NCBI GenBank assembly: GCA_020028535.1
Contig: JAIBHM010000048.1
Coordinates: 1 to 10,308 of the forward strand
Source of the DNA: Armatimonadota bacterium
GTDB lineage: Bacteria > Sysuimicrobiota > Sysuimicrobiia > Sysuimicrobiales > Kaftiobacteriaceae
Reading direction: 5' to 3'
Length of the DNA stretch: 10,308 nucleotides
The notes under the pieces are model-generated. The model was not told the origin of the DNA and did not search any database. It was given only the letters and a program-made list of their open reading frames with translations. Below are positions 1 through 7,264 of this stretch, piece after piece. A program made the position numbers and the translations under genes. Position 1 is the stretch's first letter, and each line of letters begins with the position of its first letter.

Positions 1-846
1 CGAATGTACCGCTACGAGCGGTCCGGGACGCTCACGGGGCTGCACCGCGTGCGCTCGATGACGCTGAACGACGCACATATCTTCTGCCGGCCAGACCAGA
101 TTAAGGAGGAGTTCGCCGGGGTCGTGCACCTCATCCACGAGGTCTACCGGGACCTAAAGATCACGGACTTCAAGAACATCCTCTCGCTACACGACCCGGC
201 CGACAAGGCAAACTACTATCCGGATGAACGGCTCTGGGCCACGGCGGAGGGGATGCTGCGCGAGGTGCTCGATGATCTCGGGCTGGACTACACGCCGGTC
301 GTCGGCGACGCGGCGTTCTACGGGCCCAAGCTGGACGTGCAGATCCGGACGGCCACGGGGAAGGAGGAGAGCCTCTCCACGATCCAGCTGGACTTCGTCC
401 TCCCGCAGCGGTTCGAGCTCGAGTACATCGGCGAGGACGGGAAGGCGCACACGCCGGTGATGATCCACCGCGCCATCATCAGCACGATGGAGCGGATGAT
501 TGCCTTCCTCATCGAGTACTACGAGGGAGACTTCCCGCTCTGGCTGGCCCCCGAGCAGGCGCGCGTGTTGCCGATCGCCGACCGGCATGCGGAGTATGCG
601 CGGCAGGTACGCGAACAACTTGCGTCACGGGGGCTGCGCGTCGAGATCGACGACAGCAACGAGCGGGTGAGCTACAAGGTTCGCCGGGGACAGATTGAGC
701 ACGTGCCCTACATGCTGGTCGTTGGGGACAAGGAAGCGGCGGCCGGGCAGGTCGCCGTGCGCAGCCGGACTGCCGGAGACCTCGGCCCCACGCCGCTGCT
801 GGCGTTCGTGGACAGGATTACACAGGAGATCGCCGCGAAAGCCTGA
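1..846 (+). CDS. thrS: Threonyl-tRNA synthetase, C-terminal part (5' end outside window)
   Basis: Cytoplasmic class II aminoacyl-tRNA synthetase that charges tRNA(Thr) with threonine. The reading frame is open from base 1, so the gene is cut by the window edge and the ATG at base 4 is internal. Counting that Met as residue 1, the class II motif 2 region (YRYERSG...GLHRVR) is at 2-17. The DAHIFC segment follows, with His25 matching a zinc ligand of E. coli ThrRS. The PVMIHRAI segment contains His155, the second zinc-ligand histidine, and runs into motif 3 (STMER). From about residue 178 (PLWLAPEQARVLPI) to the end is the anticodon-binding domain, including VPYMLVVGDKE. The TGS/editing N-terminus and motif 1 are missing because of the window edge. 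It ends with TGA, 65 bases before comEC; no terminator is visible in that gap, so read-through into comEC is possible. The family assignment is secure. Confidence 0.97.
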   Translation, partial: RMYRYERSGTLTGLHRVRSMTLNDAHIFCRPDQIKEEFAGVVHLIHEVYRDLKITDFKNILSLHDPADKANYYPDERLWATAEGMLREVLDDLGLDYTPVVGDAAFYGPKLDVQIRTATGKEESLSTIQLDFVLPQRFELEYIGEDGKAHTPVMIHRAIISTMERMIAFLIEYYEGDFPLWLAPEQARVLPIADRHAEYARQVREQLASRGLRVEIDDSNERVSYKVRRGQIEHVPYMLVVGDKEAAAGQVAVRSRTAGDLGPTPLLAFVDRITQEIAAKA

Positions 847-900
847 CGATCGGCCCACCTGCGGCATAGCGGTGCCACGGTCCTCGCGCCAGAATGCGGC

Positions 901-906
901 GGAGGA
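901..906 (+). promoter_or_regulatory. Ribosome binding site deciding the comEC start
   Basis: GGAGGA lies 5 bases before the GTG at 912. It sits inside the first codons of the longer frame that starts with ATG at 894. The 894 ATG has no Shine-Dalgarno sequence of its own, so the GTG at 912 (or 909) is the better start. Confidence 0.6.
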
Positions 907-911
907 CTGTG

Positions 912-3281
912 GTGTTTCGACCTATTGTTTGGATCGCCGCTGCATTCGCGGCCGGCATCGCATACGCCCGGGCCAGTCCCATTCCCGTGGATGCCTGGGT
1001 CCTGGCTGGTCTGGGGTTGGTCGCGGCCGCCGGGCTCCTCCTAGTCTTCCATTTTTCGGCAGCAGTGCCGCTTCTGTGCGCCGTGGCGTGTAGCGGGGCG
1101 ATACTGTACGTCCACGAAGCTCGACCCCCGCCGGATGATCCTCTGCTGACCCTGGACAGGCAGCACGTCGCGATGACCGGCGTCGTCACGCGACCGCCTC
1201 AACTCCGTCCGGGACGGCTGCGATTCGTCGTTGCTGTGGAGAAGGTCACGAGCCGCGCAGGCCCAGGCCCCATGCGGCGTCCGCGAGGGAAGGTGATGGT
1301 CATACTCCGCGGGCGTCCCAGCGTGAGGTACGGCGATCGGGTCCTCGTAAGAGGAAGGCTGCTCAGACCACCCGCGGCGGGCAACCCCGGGGAGTTCTCG
1401 TACCGCGATCACCTTGCAGCTGAGGGGATTAAGGCGGTGCTCGCGCCCGGGAGGACCGGGACGTTCAAGGTCCTTGAGCGCGGCCATGGGCAGTACCTGC
1501 TTGCGAGCGTCTACGCAGCGCGTGAGCGGGTGCTGGCAGTTTTCGGGAAGGCTCTGCCTGGACGGCGTGGCGCGCTGTTGGCCAGCCTGCTTCTCGGCGA
1601 TGACGGCGCGATCGAGCCCGAGATGACCCAAGCGTTCAAGCGCGCGGGGCTCCTGCATGTTCTGGTGGTCTCCGGCGCGCAGGTTGGACTCGTCATGGCG
1701 TCGGTGGTTTGGCTCGGCCGGCTTCTCCGCGCACCGCCGGGTGTGATCGCCGCGCTCGCCGGATTTGCTGTTGTGGCGTTCGCCCTGATGGCGGGATGGA
1801 TGCCGTCGGTCGCGCGTGCGGCCATCATGGCCGTCATTGCCGCGGTGGCGATGGCGTGGGCGCGCTCGTACGACGCAGCGGCCGCGCTGTCCTTCGCCGG
1901 CCTGATCCTGCTCTCATCCTCGCCGCTGCTCCTCTTTGATCCGGGTTACCAGCTCTCATTCGTCGCCACATGGGCTCTGTTGTACGTCGCGCCCGTCCTT
2001 CAGATACGCCTTCCAGGACCGCCGGCGCTGCGTACCCTCATGGGCATGACCATTGCTGCGCAGGTTGCGGTTCTGCCGGTCCTGGCGTTTCACTTCCAGC
2101 AGGTCTCTCTCACCGGGTTTATTGCAAACTTGCTGGTAGTCCCGGTTGTGGCTGTGCTGGTCCCCGCGGGTTTTGTGATCTCCGTCATCGGCCTGATCGC
2201 GCCCGCGGGTGCAGCCGTTGCTGCGTGGCCGCTTCGTCCGCTGCTGGACGTCGTCCCCTACCTGGCCGAACGTTTCTCCGCCCTACCGGGTGCGGCCATT
2301 CCGATCTATCCGCCTGGCCTCCCCGCTGTCGCCGTCTTCTTCCTTCTTACTGTGGTCGCGGTGGAGTGGGAGCGCGGCCGCCTGCGGCTGCGGCGTGAGA
2401 CCGTCCTGGCCGCGGGGACCTGCGCGCTTGCAGTCGTGCTCTGGGTTCGGGTCGCCACCGCCGGGCCATCGCTCCTCACGATCACAGCGCTGGACGTGGG
2501 ACAGGGAGACGCGCTCGTCGTTCGCGGTCCGTCAGGGCAGACACTACTCATCGACGGGGGAGGCCACGTCGAGGGCCATCACAGCCATCTCTCAGACTAC
2601 GATGTGGGAGAGCGCCGCGTCGTCCCGGCGTTGCGCCGCATGCGCGTCGGCCGCATTGACGTGATCGTCCTCACGCACCCGCACGAGGACCACGTCGGAG
2701 GACTCGTTGCCGTACTGAAGAACTTCTCGGTGGGTTTGGTGCTGGACAGCGGGCTCGCGCACCCGTCGCCGTCCTACACTCGGTTCCGCCAACTCATCGA
2801 GGCGCGCGGGATCGCGTACGTCCTCGCCAGGCGGGGTATGCAACTGGATCTCGGCGACGGGATGCGTATCGTTGTCCTGCTGCCGCTGGAACCGCTCATC
2901 ACGGGGTCGGGCTCCGACCCCAACCTTAACTCGGTCGTCGCCCGGCTCACCTACGGCCGCGTGGCGGCCCTGTTCACGGGGGACATGGAAGCGCTGAACG
3001 AATCCCAGTTGTTGGACCTTGGGGATGACGTGCGCAGCGCCGTCCTCAAAGTCGCCCACCACGGGAGCGACACAGGGACGACCGAGACTTTTGTCGATGC
3101 GGTGCGTCCCGCCGTCGCCGTCATCTCCGTGGGAGCCCTCAATCCGTTTGGTCACCCTGACCCCGACACCCTGGCTGTCCTCGAAGAACGCGGAGCGTCA
3201 GTGTACCGTACCGACGAGCACGGTGCGGTCATCATCCAGACGGACGGCCGGCGCGTGCGCGTCCGTACGTTCCGCCACTAA
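912..3281 (+). CDS. comEC: ComEC/Rec2-family DNA internalization protein
   Basis: Inner-membrane channel that passes single-stranded DNA into the cytoplasm during natural transformation. It has the full family architecture. There is an N-terminal hydrophobic and DUF4131-like part (to about residue 200). The multi-helix Competence domain (about 215-500) contains the family signature HVLVVSGAQVGLV, with its His at 249. A C-terminal metallo-beta-lactamase domain begins at LDVGQGD (Asp528). In that domain HPHEDH supplies His589, His591, Asp593 and His594, FTGD has Asp691, and AHHGSD has His716 and His717, so the catalytic metal site looks intact. The length (about 789 aa) is normal. I prefer GTG 912 because GGAGGA precedes it; ATG 894 would add six residues. 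holA follows after 3 bases, so the two are probably co-transcribed, as is common in Bacillota. comEC occurs in many bacteria not known to be competent, so competence itself is not shown. Confidence 0.95.
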   Translation: MFRPIVWIAAAFAAGIAYARASPIPVDAWVLAGLGLVAAAGLLLVFHFSAAVPLLCAVACSGAILYVHEARPPPDDPLLTLDRQHVAMTGVVTRPPQLRPGRLRFVVAVEKVTSRAGPGPMRRPRGKVMVILRGRPSVRYGDRVLVRGRLLRPPAAGNPGEFSYRDHLAAEGIKAVLAPGRTGTFKVLERGHGQYLLASVYAARERVLAVFGKALPGRRGALLASLLLGDDGAIEPEMTQAFKRAGLLHVLVVSGAQVGLVMASVVWLGRLLRAPPGVIAALAGFAVVAFALMAGWMPSVARAAIMAVIAAVAMAWARSYDAAAALSFAGLILLSSSPLLLFDPGYQLSFVATWALLYVAPVLQIRLPGPPALRTLMGMTIAAQVAVLPVLAFHFQQVSLTGFIANLLVVPVVAVLVPAGFVISVIGLIAPAGAAVAAWPLRPLLDVVPYLAERFSALPGAAIPIYPPGLPAVAVFFLLTVVAVEWERGRLRLRRETVLAAGTCALAVVLWVRVATAGPSLLTITALDVGQGDALVVRGPSGQTLLIDGGGHVEGHHSHLSDYDVGERRVVPALRRMRVGRIDVIVLTHPHEDHVGGLVAVLKNFSVGLVLDSGLAHPSPSYTRFRQLIEARGIAYVLARRGMQLDLGDGMRIVVLLPLEPLITGSGSDPNLNSVVARLTYGRVAALFTGDMEALNESQLLDLGDDVRSAVLKVAHHGSDTGTTETFVDAVRPAVAVISVGALNPFGHPDPDTLAVLEERGASVYRTDEHGAVIIQTDGRRVRVRTFRH

Positions 3282-3284
3282 TCC

Positions 3285-4274
3285 ATGGCCACCCCTGAAC
3301 ACCACGTCTACCTGCTGCTCGGGGAGGAAGACCTGCTGGTCGATCAGGCGCTCGGCGAGCTGCTCGACCGGCTCATCCCGCCCGCCGAGCGGGACCTCAA
3401 CCTCGACGTCGTCCGCGCCGACGAAATCCAGCTCACGGACCTGATTACCCTGCTGGATACACTGCCGTTCTTCGGGCAGCGGCGCGCTGTGATCGTGAAG
3501 AACGCCGATTTCTGGAAGCCGGCCGAGCAGGAACGGCTGGCCGCCTACCTGGAACAGGGGCCGCCGCCGTCCGCCTTCATCCTGATGGCGTCCACGCTGG
3601 ACCGCCGGCGGAAACTATACACCACGATCCGCAAGGTGGGCGAGATCCAGGAATTCCCACGGCTGACCATGCGCCAGCTCCCGGCCTGGATCAACGAACG
3701 CGTCCGGCGGGAGGGCCGGCAGATCGATCCTGATGCGGTGGAGGCACTGATCGCGCTGGTGGGACCGGGGCTGCGGCAGCTCTCGCTTGAGCTGGAGAAG
3801 CTCTTTGCTTTCGCGGAGAGCCGCCAACGGATCACCCGGGCGGACGTCGAGGCGGCGGTGAGCCGGACCTCCGAGAGCACGATTTTCATGATGGTGGACG
3901 CGATCGGCGAACGCCGTGCGGGAGATGCCCTGCGGGCGCTGGCGGACATCCTGAGGGAAGAGGCGCCGCCGTACGTCCTCTTCATGATTGCGCGCCAGTT
4001 CCGCTTGTTGATGCGCGCGAGCCTGTTCCGTGCGCGCAAGAAAACGTACTCCGGGATTCAGGATGCGCTCGGCGTCCCGCCGTTCGTGGCTCGGAAAATC
4101 ATGGAGCAGGTGGACAACTTCCCACCCGGCGCCTTTCCCGGCATTTTCGCGCGGCTGCTGGAGGCGGACCGGGCAATCAAGACGACGGGCCATGCCCGGC
4201 TGGCGCTGGAAACACTCATCGCGTCGCTCTGCCTGCCTCTTCCGCCCGCGGTTGCGCGTGGATCAGCGGGCTAG
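3285..4274 (+). CDS. holA: DNA polymerase III delta subunit
   Basis: Subunit of the clamp-loader complex that opens the beta sliding clamp and loads it onto primed DNA. The 329-residue protein has normal length and the family's three-part layout. An N-terminal AAA+-like domain starts with HVYLLLGEEDLLVDQAL and contains LLDTLPFFGQRRAVIVKNADFW. A middle helical region includes LPAWINERVRREGRQIDPDAVEAL and GPGLRQLSLELEKL. The C-terminal collar domain follows (ILREEAPPYVLFMIARQFRLLM; HARLALETLIASLCLP). Like most delta subunits it lacks a recognisable Walker A motif. The ATG is 3 bases after the comEC stop and has no Shine-Dalgarno sequence, so translation probably depends on re-initiation after comEC. 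Its TAG stop is shared with rpsT on the other strand. Identification rests on overall pattern and on its classical position between comEC and rpsT. Confidence 0.94.
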   Translation: MATPEHHVYLLLGEEDLLVDQALGELLDRLIPPAERDLNLDVVRADEIQLTDLITLLDTLPFFGQRRAVIVKNADFWKPAEQERLAAYLEQGPPPSAFILMASTLDRRRKLYTTIRKVGEIQEFPRLTMRQLPAWINERVRREGRQIDPDAVEALIALVGPGLRQLSLELEKLFAFAESRQRITRADVEAAVSRTSESTIFMMVDAIGERRAGDALRALADILREEAPPYVLFMIARQFRLLMRASLFRARKKTYSGIQDALGVPPFVARKIMEQVDNFPPGAFPGIFARLLEADRAIKTTGHARLALETLIASLCLPLPPAVARGSAG

Positions 4275-4516
4275 ACTGCGCCTGCCCCACTGCGGAGGCG
4301 CTTCACCAAACGCGACTTCTTCCTCGCCGCGGTATTCTTGTGAATGATTCCGGCTGCGGCGGCTCTGTCCAGTGCCGAGATGGCATCCTGCAGAGTGTCG
4401 GGCGTGGTCGCCTGTTTCGCCAGTGTCTTGACGCGGGATGCCATCGCCTGGTTCGCCACCCGGCGGCTCTCCGCCTGACGCTTGCGCTTCAAACCGGATC
4501 TGGAACGCTTTGCCAC
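4271..4516 (-). CDS. rpsT: 30S ribosomal protein S20
   Basis: Small, very basic protein that binds 16S rRNA in the body of the 30S subunit. The 81-residue product is slightly short for the family. It shows the expected N-terminus (AKRSRSGLKRKRQAE) and the diagnostic C-terminal stretch IIHKNTAARKKSRLVKRL. Translation starts at GTG, preceded at 6 bases by a perfect AAGGAGG. Weak start codons in rpsT are known from E. coli (UUG), where they contribute to autoregulation; whether this GTG does the same is open. The gene is monocistronic and convergent with holA. The two stop codons overlap in one CTAG, leaving no room for an intergenic terminator. It has its own promoter at 4556-4584, diverging from the murJ-family gene. 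Confidence 0.97.
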   Translation of the reverse strand: MAKRSRSGLKRKRQAESRRVANQAMASRVKTLAKQATTPDTLQDAISALDRAAAAGIIHKNTAARKKSRLVKRLRSGAGAV

Positions 4517-4522
4517 TGCGGG

Positions 4523-4529
4523 CCTCCTT
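4523..4529 (-). promoter_or_regulatory. Ribosome binding site of rpsT
   Basis: On the minus strand this reads AAGGAGG, a perfect anti-16S match. It is separated by 6 bases from the GTG start at 4516 and fixes that start. Confidence 0.85.
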
Positions 4530-4555
4530 GGATCATGAAAAGGAAACTGCAGGCT

Positions 4556-4584
4556 ATCCTAGCATACGGGTTCGCGGGCAACAA
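4556..4584 (-). promoter_or_regulatory. Sigma-70/SigA-type promoter for rpsT
   Basis: On the minus strand, TTGTTG (4584-4579) is followed after exactly 17 bases by TAGGAT (4561-4556). A TG one base upstream of the -10 makes it an extended -10 promoter. Transcription should start near 4549, giving a short leader that includes AAGGAGG. The -35 box ends three bases before the murJ-family start codon on the opposite strand, so the two genes share this roughly 70-base divergent region. Confidence 0.7.
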
Positions 4585-4587
4585 GAA

Positions 4588-6159
4588 ATGAGACCGCTGC
4601 CCTCGGGTCTTGCGCGCGCCGCCACGCTCATGGCCGTCGCCACAGTAGCCAGCCGCGTGCTGGGACTGTTGCGCGAAGTCGTCGCCGCAGCGCTGTTCGG
4701 GGCGTCGAACGCCAAAGCGGCCTACGTCATTGCCTACTACGTGCCGTTCTTCATCCAGCGGCTGCTCCTGGGTGGCACGCTCAGCATTGTCTTCATCCCC
4801 ACGATCAGCCGCTACCTGGCCCGCGGGGAGCACGACGAGGCGCGGGCCGTATCGGCGAACCTGTTCACGCTGGTCTTCTTCATCGGCGCCGGCATGGTGC
4901 TCGCGGGACAGCTGCTCGCACCCCTGATCGTGCCCCTCGCGGCCCCCGGCTTCACGGCCTCGCCGGGGCTGATCACGCTCGCCGTGGACCTCACGCGCAT
5001 CATCTTCGTGGCCATGCTGTTCCTCGCGCTCTCGGTTTACGTGACGGGATTCCTGCAGGCCCATAATCATTTCACCACCCCCGCGCTCGCGCCGCTCGTC
5101 TTCAACGTCGTCATCATCGCGGGCACCCTGCTGTTCGGTACGCGCTACGGGATCCGCGGCCTCGCGGTGAGCTGGATTCTGGGAACCGCGGCACAGTTTC
5201 TCGTCCAGGTTCCCGTCGCGCGGCGCTACGGTCTGCGTTTCGGCCGGCCGCAGCTGCGGCATCCGGCCATCCAGGGACTGGCGCGCCTGGCCGTGCCGGC
5301 GATGCTCGGCCTCGCTGTCGTGGAGATCAACGCGTACGTGGGACGATTCTTCGCGTCGTTCGTCCCCTCTCAACAGGGCGCCAACGCGGTCGCAGTGCTT
5401 GATTATGCGTACGAGGTCGTGCAGGCGCCGGCCGGCATTTTTGCCATCTCGATCGCCACGGCCATCTTTCCGCTCTTGTCGGCGCACGCCGCCGCGGACG
5501 CGCGCACTGAGCTCCGGGCCACCGCCATGCTGGCACTGCGGACCTTGTTGGCGATCATCCTTCCCGTCGCCGCCTTTGCCATCGCCCTGGCGGGCCCGTT
5601 GATCCGCCTGCTCTTCGAACGAGGTGTGTTCACGGGAGCCGCGACGCAGGCGGTGGCGTCCGCGATGTCGGCCTATGCGCTCGGCCTGCCGGCGATCGCT
5701 GCATATTACATCGTGACCCGGGCGTACTACGCGCTGCAGGACATGGGAACCCCTGTTCGAGTGGGCGGCTTGATGATCGCCCTGAATGCCGTGTTGGACT
5801 ATGTCCTGATGCGACTGTGGGGGGCCACCGGAATCGCTTTGGCGACGTCAGTCGTGGCCACTGTCAATGTGCTGATCCTCCTTTATCTTTTACGCCGGAG
5901 GTTGGATGGAGTGGAAGCCCGCCGGGTAGGTGCGACATTGCTGCGCACGGGTATGGCGGCGGTCGTGAGCGGAGGGGTGATGGCGGCGGCCGCACAGGCG
6001 GTCGGCTCGCCTGGGACCCCAGCGGCACCCCTCCTTCAGCTGGCGGCGGGCGGGGGCGCCGGCGCTGTGGCCTATCTCCTGCTCTCCCGGATGCTCCGCG
6101 TGGACGAACTCTCCGTGGCCTGGGGCATGTTACGAAGGCGGGGTGCGGCACTGCGTTGA
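4588..6159 (+). CDS. murJ: MurJ/MviN-family lipid II flippase homologue
   Basis: Polytopic inner-membrane protein of the MOP/MVF superfamily. The best-known members flip the peptidoglycan precursor lipid II to the outer face of the membrane. The 523 residues are almost entirely hydrophobic segments (about 14 expected) with the family start pattern SRVLGLLREVVAAALFGAS (22-40) and LGGTLSIVFIPTIS (61-74). The later part matches as well (IFAISIATAIFPLLS). Arg23 and Arg29 line up with E. coli Arg18 and Arg24. By eye, E. coli Asp39, Arg52 and Arg270 appear as Ala44, Gln57 and Glu276, so lipid II as the substrate is not certain. The frame is open back to 4438, but that extension is antisense to rpsT; ATG 4588 gives the normal family length. 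No convincing Shine-Dalgarno sequence or promoter is visible upstream. Its stop codon overlaps the -35 box of the hrcA promoter. Confidence 0.87.
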   Translation: MRPLPSGLARAATLMAVATVASRVLGLLREVVAAALFGASNAKAAYVIAYYVPFFIQRLLLGGTLSIVFIPTISRYLARGEHDEARAVSANLFTLVFFIGAGMVLAGQLLAPLIVPLAAPGFTASPGLITLAVDLTRIIFVAMLFLALSVYVTGFLQAHNHFTTPALAPLVFNVVIIAGTLLFGTRYGIRGLAVSWILGTAAQFLVQVPVARRYGLRFGRPQLRHPAIQGLARLAVPAMLGLAVVEINAYVGRFFASFVPSQQGANAVAVLDYAYEVVQAPAGIFAISIATAIFPLLSAHAAADARTELRATAMLALRTLLAIILPVAAFAIALAGPLIRLLFERGVFTGAATQAVASAMSAYALGLPAIAAYYIVTRAYYALQDMGTPVRVGGLMIALNAVLDYVLMRLWGATGIALATSVVATVNVLILLYLLRRRLDGVEARRVGATLLRTGMAAVVSGGVMAAAAQAVGSPGTPAAPLLQLAAGGGAGAVAYLLLSRMLRVDELSVAWGMLRRRGAALR

Positions 6160-6185
6160 CACAGAAAAAATGGCGGTGGTATCGT
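6156..6185 (+). promoter_or_regulatory. SigA-type promoter of the hrcA operon
   Basis: A perfect TTGACA (6156-6161) overlaps the murJ stop codon. After 18 bases comes TATCGT (6180-6185), with TG at 6177-6178 forming an extended -10. Transcription is expected near 6192, just ahead of the CIRCE operator, so HrcA bound there would block initiation or escape. Confidence 0.8.
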
Positions 6186-6197
6186 AGCACAGAAGTA

Positions 6198-6224
6198 TTA
6201 GCACTCCGCACAGGGGAGTGCTAA
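6198..6224 (+). promoter_or_regulatory. CIRCE operator (HrcA binding site)
   Basis: TTAGCACTC (6198-6206), nine bases, then GAGTGCTAA (6216-6224) form a perfect inverted repeat identical to the canonical CIRCE element TTAGCACTC-N9-GAGTGCTAA. In known systems HrcA binds it at normal temperature and is released on heat shock. It lies directly in front of hrcA, so the operon is expected to be autoregulated. Its right arm overlaps the first two bases of the hrcA ribosome binding site, so the same hairpin in the mRNA could also affect translation. Confidence 0.97.
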
Positions 6225-6229
6225 GGTGG
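6223..6229 (+). promoter_or_regulatory. Ribosome binding site deciding the hrcA start
   Basis: AAGGTGG, one mismatch from AAGGAGG, lies 6 bases before the GTG at 6236. The alternative GTG at 6218 lies inside the CIRCE right arm and has no suitable site upstream. Confidence 0.65.
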
Positions 6230-6235
6230 GTAGAC

Positions 6236-7261
6236 GTGCTCGACCTTGATACGCGCAAACAAGAGATTCTGAAGGCGGTCATCCACGCCTACATTCACGA
6301 CGCCGAGCCTGTCGGGTCGGAGCGGATCGCACACCGGCTGCGCCTGCACGTCAGCCCGGCGACGATCCGCAACGAGATGGCCGCGCTGGAAGAGCTCGGC
6401 TTCCTCTCACACCCGCACACGTCGGCCGGCCGCGTCCCGACCGACCATGGGTACCGGTTTTACGTCGATACCCTGGTCCAGCAGGAACCCAGCGCCCAGG
6501 AGCGCACGCGATTGCGCCGGTTTCTGGCCGGGGGCGATGAACCCGGGCACATCGCCGAAGAAGTCGCCCGCGCGCTGGCGGTCGTCACCGAGTACGCCTC
6601 TGTCGTGACCGCGCCGGCACCCGAGCGCCAGCTGTTCCAACACCTGCGGTTCATCCCGCTAACCTCCACTAAAGTGATCGCCGTCATCGTCACCGACGCG
6701 GGGATGGTCCAGGGCCGCGCCTTTGACGTGCAAGATCCGCTGGAGCCGGGGGCGCTCGACCGACTGTCGCGAATGGTCAGCCAGCGTCTGCAGGGGTACG
6801 CCCTTGCCGAGATCACCGAGGACCTGCTGGCGGAGATGGTGGACCAAGCCGCCTGGCAGCATCGCATCCTCGTCGAGATGCTGCGCTGGCTGCGCCATCG
6901 CGCGCCGGTTCCCGCCGACCGCCGCGTGTACATTGACGGCACGGCCAACATCCTCAAGCAACCGGAGTTCCATGACGCGCGCACCGCACAGCCCGTGCTG
7001 TCCGCGCTGGAGCGGGAGGAAGTGCTCTCCGATCTGCTCGAGGTGGCGCTCGGCCGTCAGGTGTGGGTGACAATCGGCAGCGAGCACCGCCACGAAGATC
7101 TGCGCGGCACGACCGTGGTGGCGGCGCCGTATCAAATGGGCGGCCGTCCTGCGGGCGCGCTCGGCATCGTCGGGCCCACGCGGATGAAGTATGGGAAGGT
7201 GATCTCGCTCGTCCGGTACCTGGCAGGCAGCCTCAGCGAGATCCTCACCGAGTCGCCGTAA
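6236..7261 (+). CDS. hrcA: Heat-inducible transcription repressor HrcA
   Basis: DNA-binding repressor of class I heat-shock genes. It binds CIRCE elements and depends on the GroE chaperonin for activity in the systems studied. The 341 residues match the usual length. The N-terminal winged-helix domain has VSPATIRNEMAALEELG at 39-55, followed by the signature HTSAGRVPTDHGYRFYVD at 61-78. The GAF-like and dimerisation regions come after (IVTDAGMVQGRAF; VYIDGTANIL; VTIGSEH). The C-terminus GALGIVGPTRMKYGKVISLV is typical. GTG 6236 is preferred because AAGGTGG precedes it; the longer frame from GTG 6218 would begin inside the CIRCE element. The gene heads a probable four-gene operon with dnaJ three bases downstream. 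The usual grpE and dnaK between hrcA and dnaJ are absent. Confidence 0.96.
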   Translation: MLDLDTRKQEILKAVIHAYIHDAEPVGSERIAHRLRLHVSPATIRNEMAALEELGFLSHPHTSAGRVPTDHGYRFYVDTLVQQEPSAQERTRLRRFLAGGDEPGHIAEEVARALAVVTEYASVVTAPAPERQLFQHLRFIPLTSTKVIAVIVTDAGMVQGRAFDVQDPLEPGALDRLSRMVSQRLQGYALAEITEDLLAEMVDQAAWQHRILVEMLRWLRHRAPVPADRRVYIDGTANILKQPEFHDARTAQPVLSALEREEVLSDLLEVALGRQVWVTIGSEHRHEDLRGTTVVAAPYQMGGRPAGALGIVGPTRMKYGKVISLVRYLAGSLSEILTESP

Positions 7262-7264
7262 TCC

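Noticed and set aside
847..911. Promoter or terminator between thrS and comEC
   Set aside because: Only a 4-bp GGCA/TGCC hairpin without T-run and no credible -35/-10 pair could be found.
1041..1658. 205-codon open frame on the minus strand opposite comEC
   Set aside because: Shadow frame without protein-like motifs; comEC is intact on the other strand.
4438..4587. N-terminal extension of the murJ frame by 50 codons
   Set aside because: It is antisense to the start of rpsT and to the rpsT promoter, is not hydrophobic or family-like, and the ATG at 4588 gives the usual MurJ length.
4489..5487. 332-codon open frame on the minus strand opposite murJ
   Set aside because: Composition is dominated by Arg, Glu, Gly and His with no recognisable domain. 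It is an antisense shadow of a GC-rich gene.
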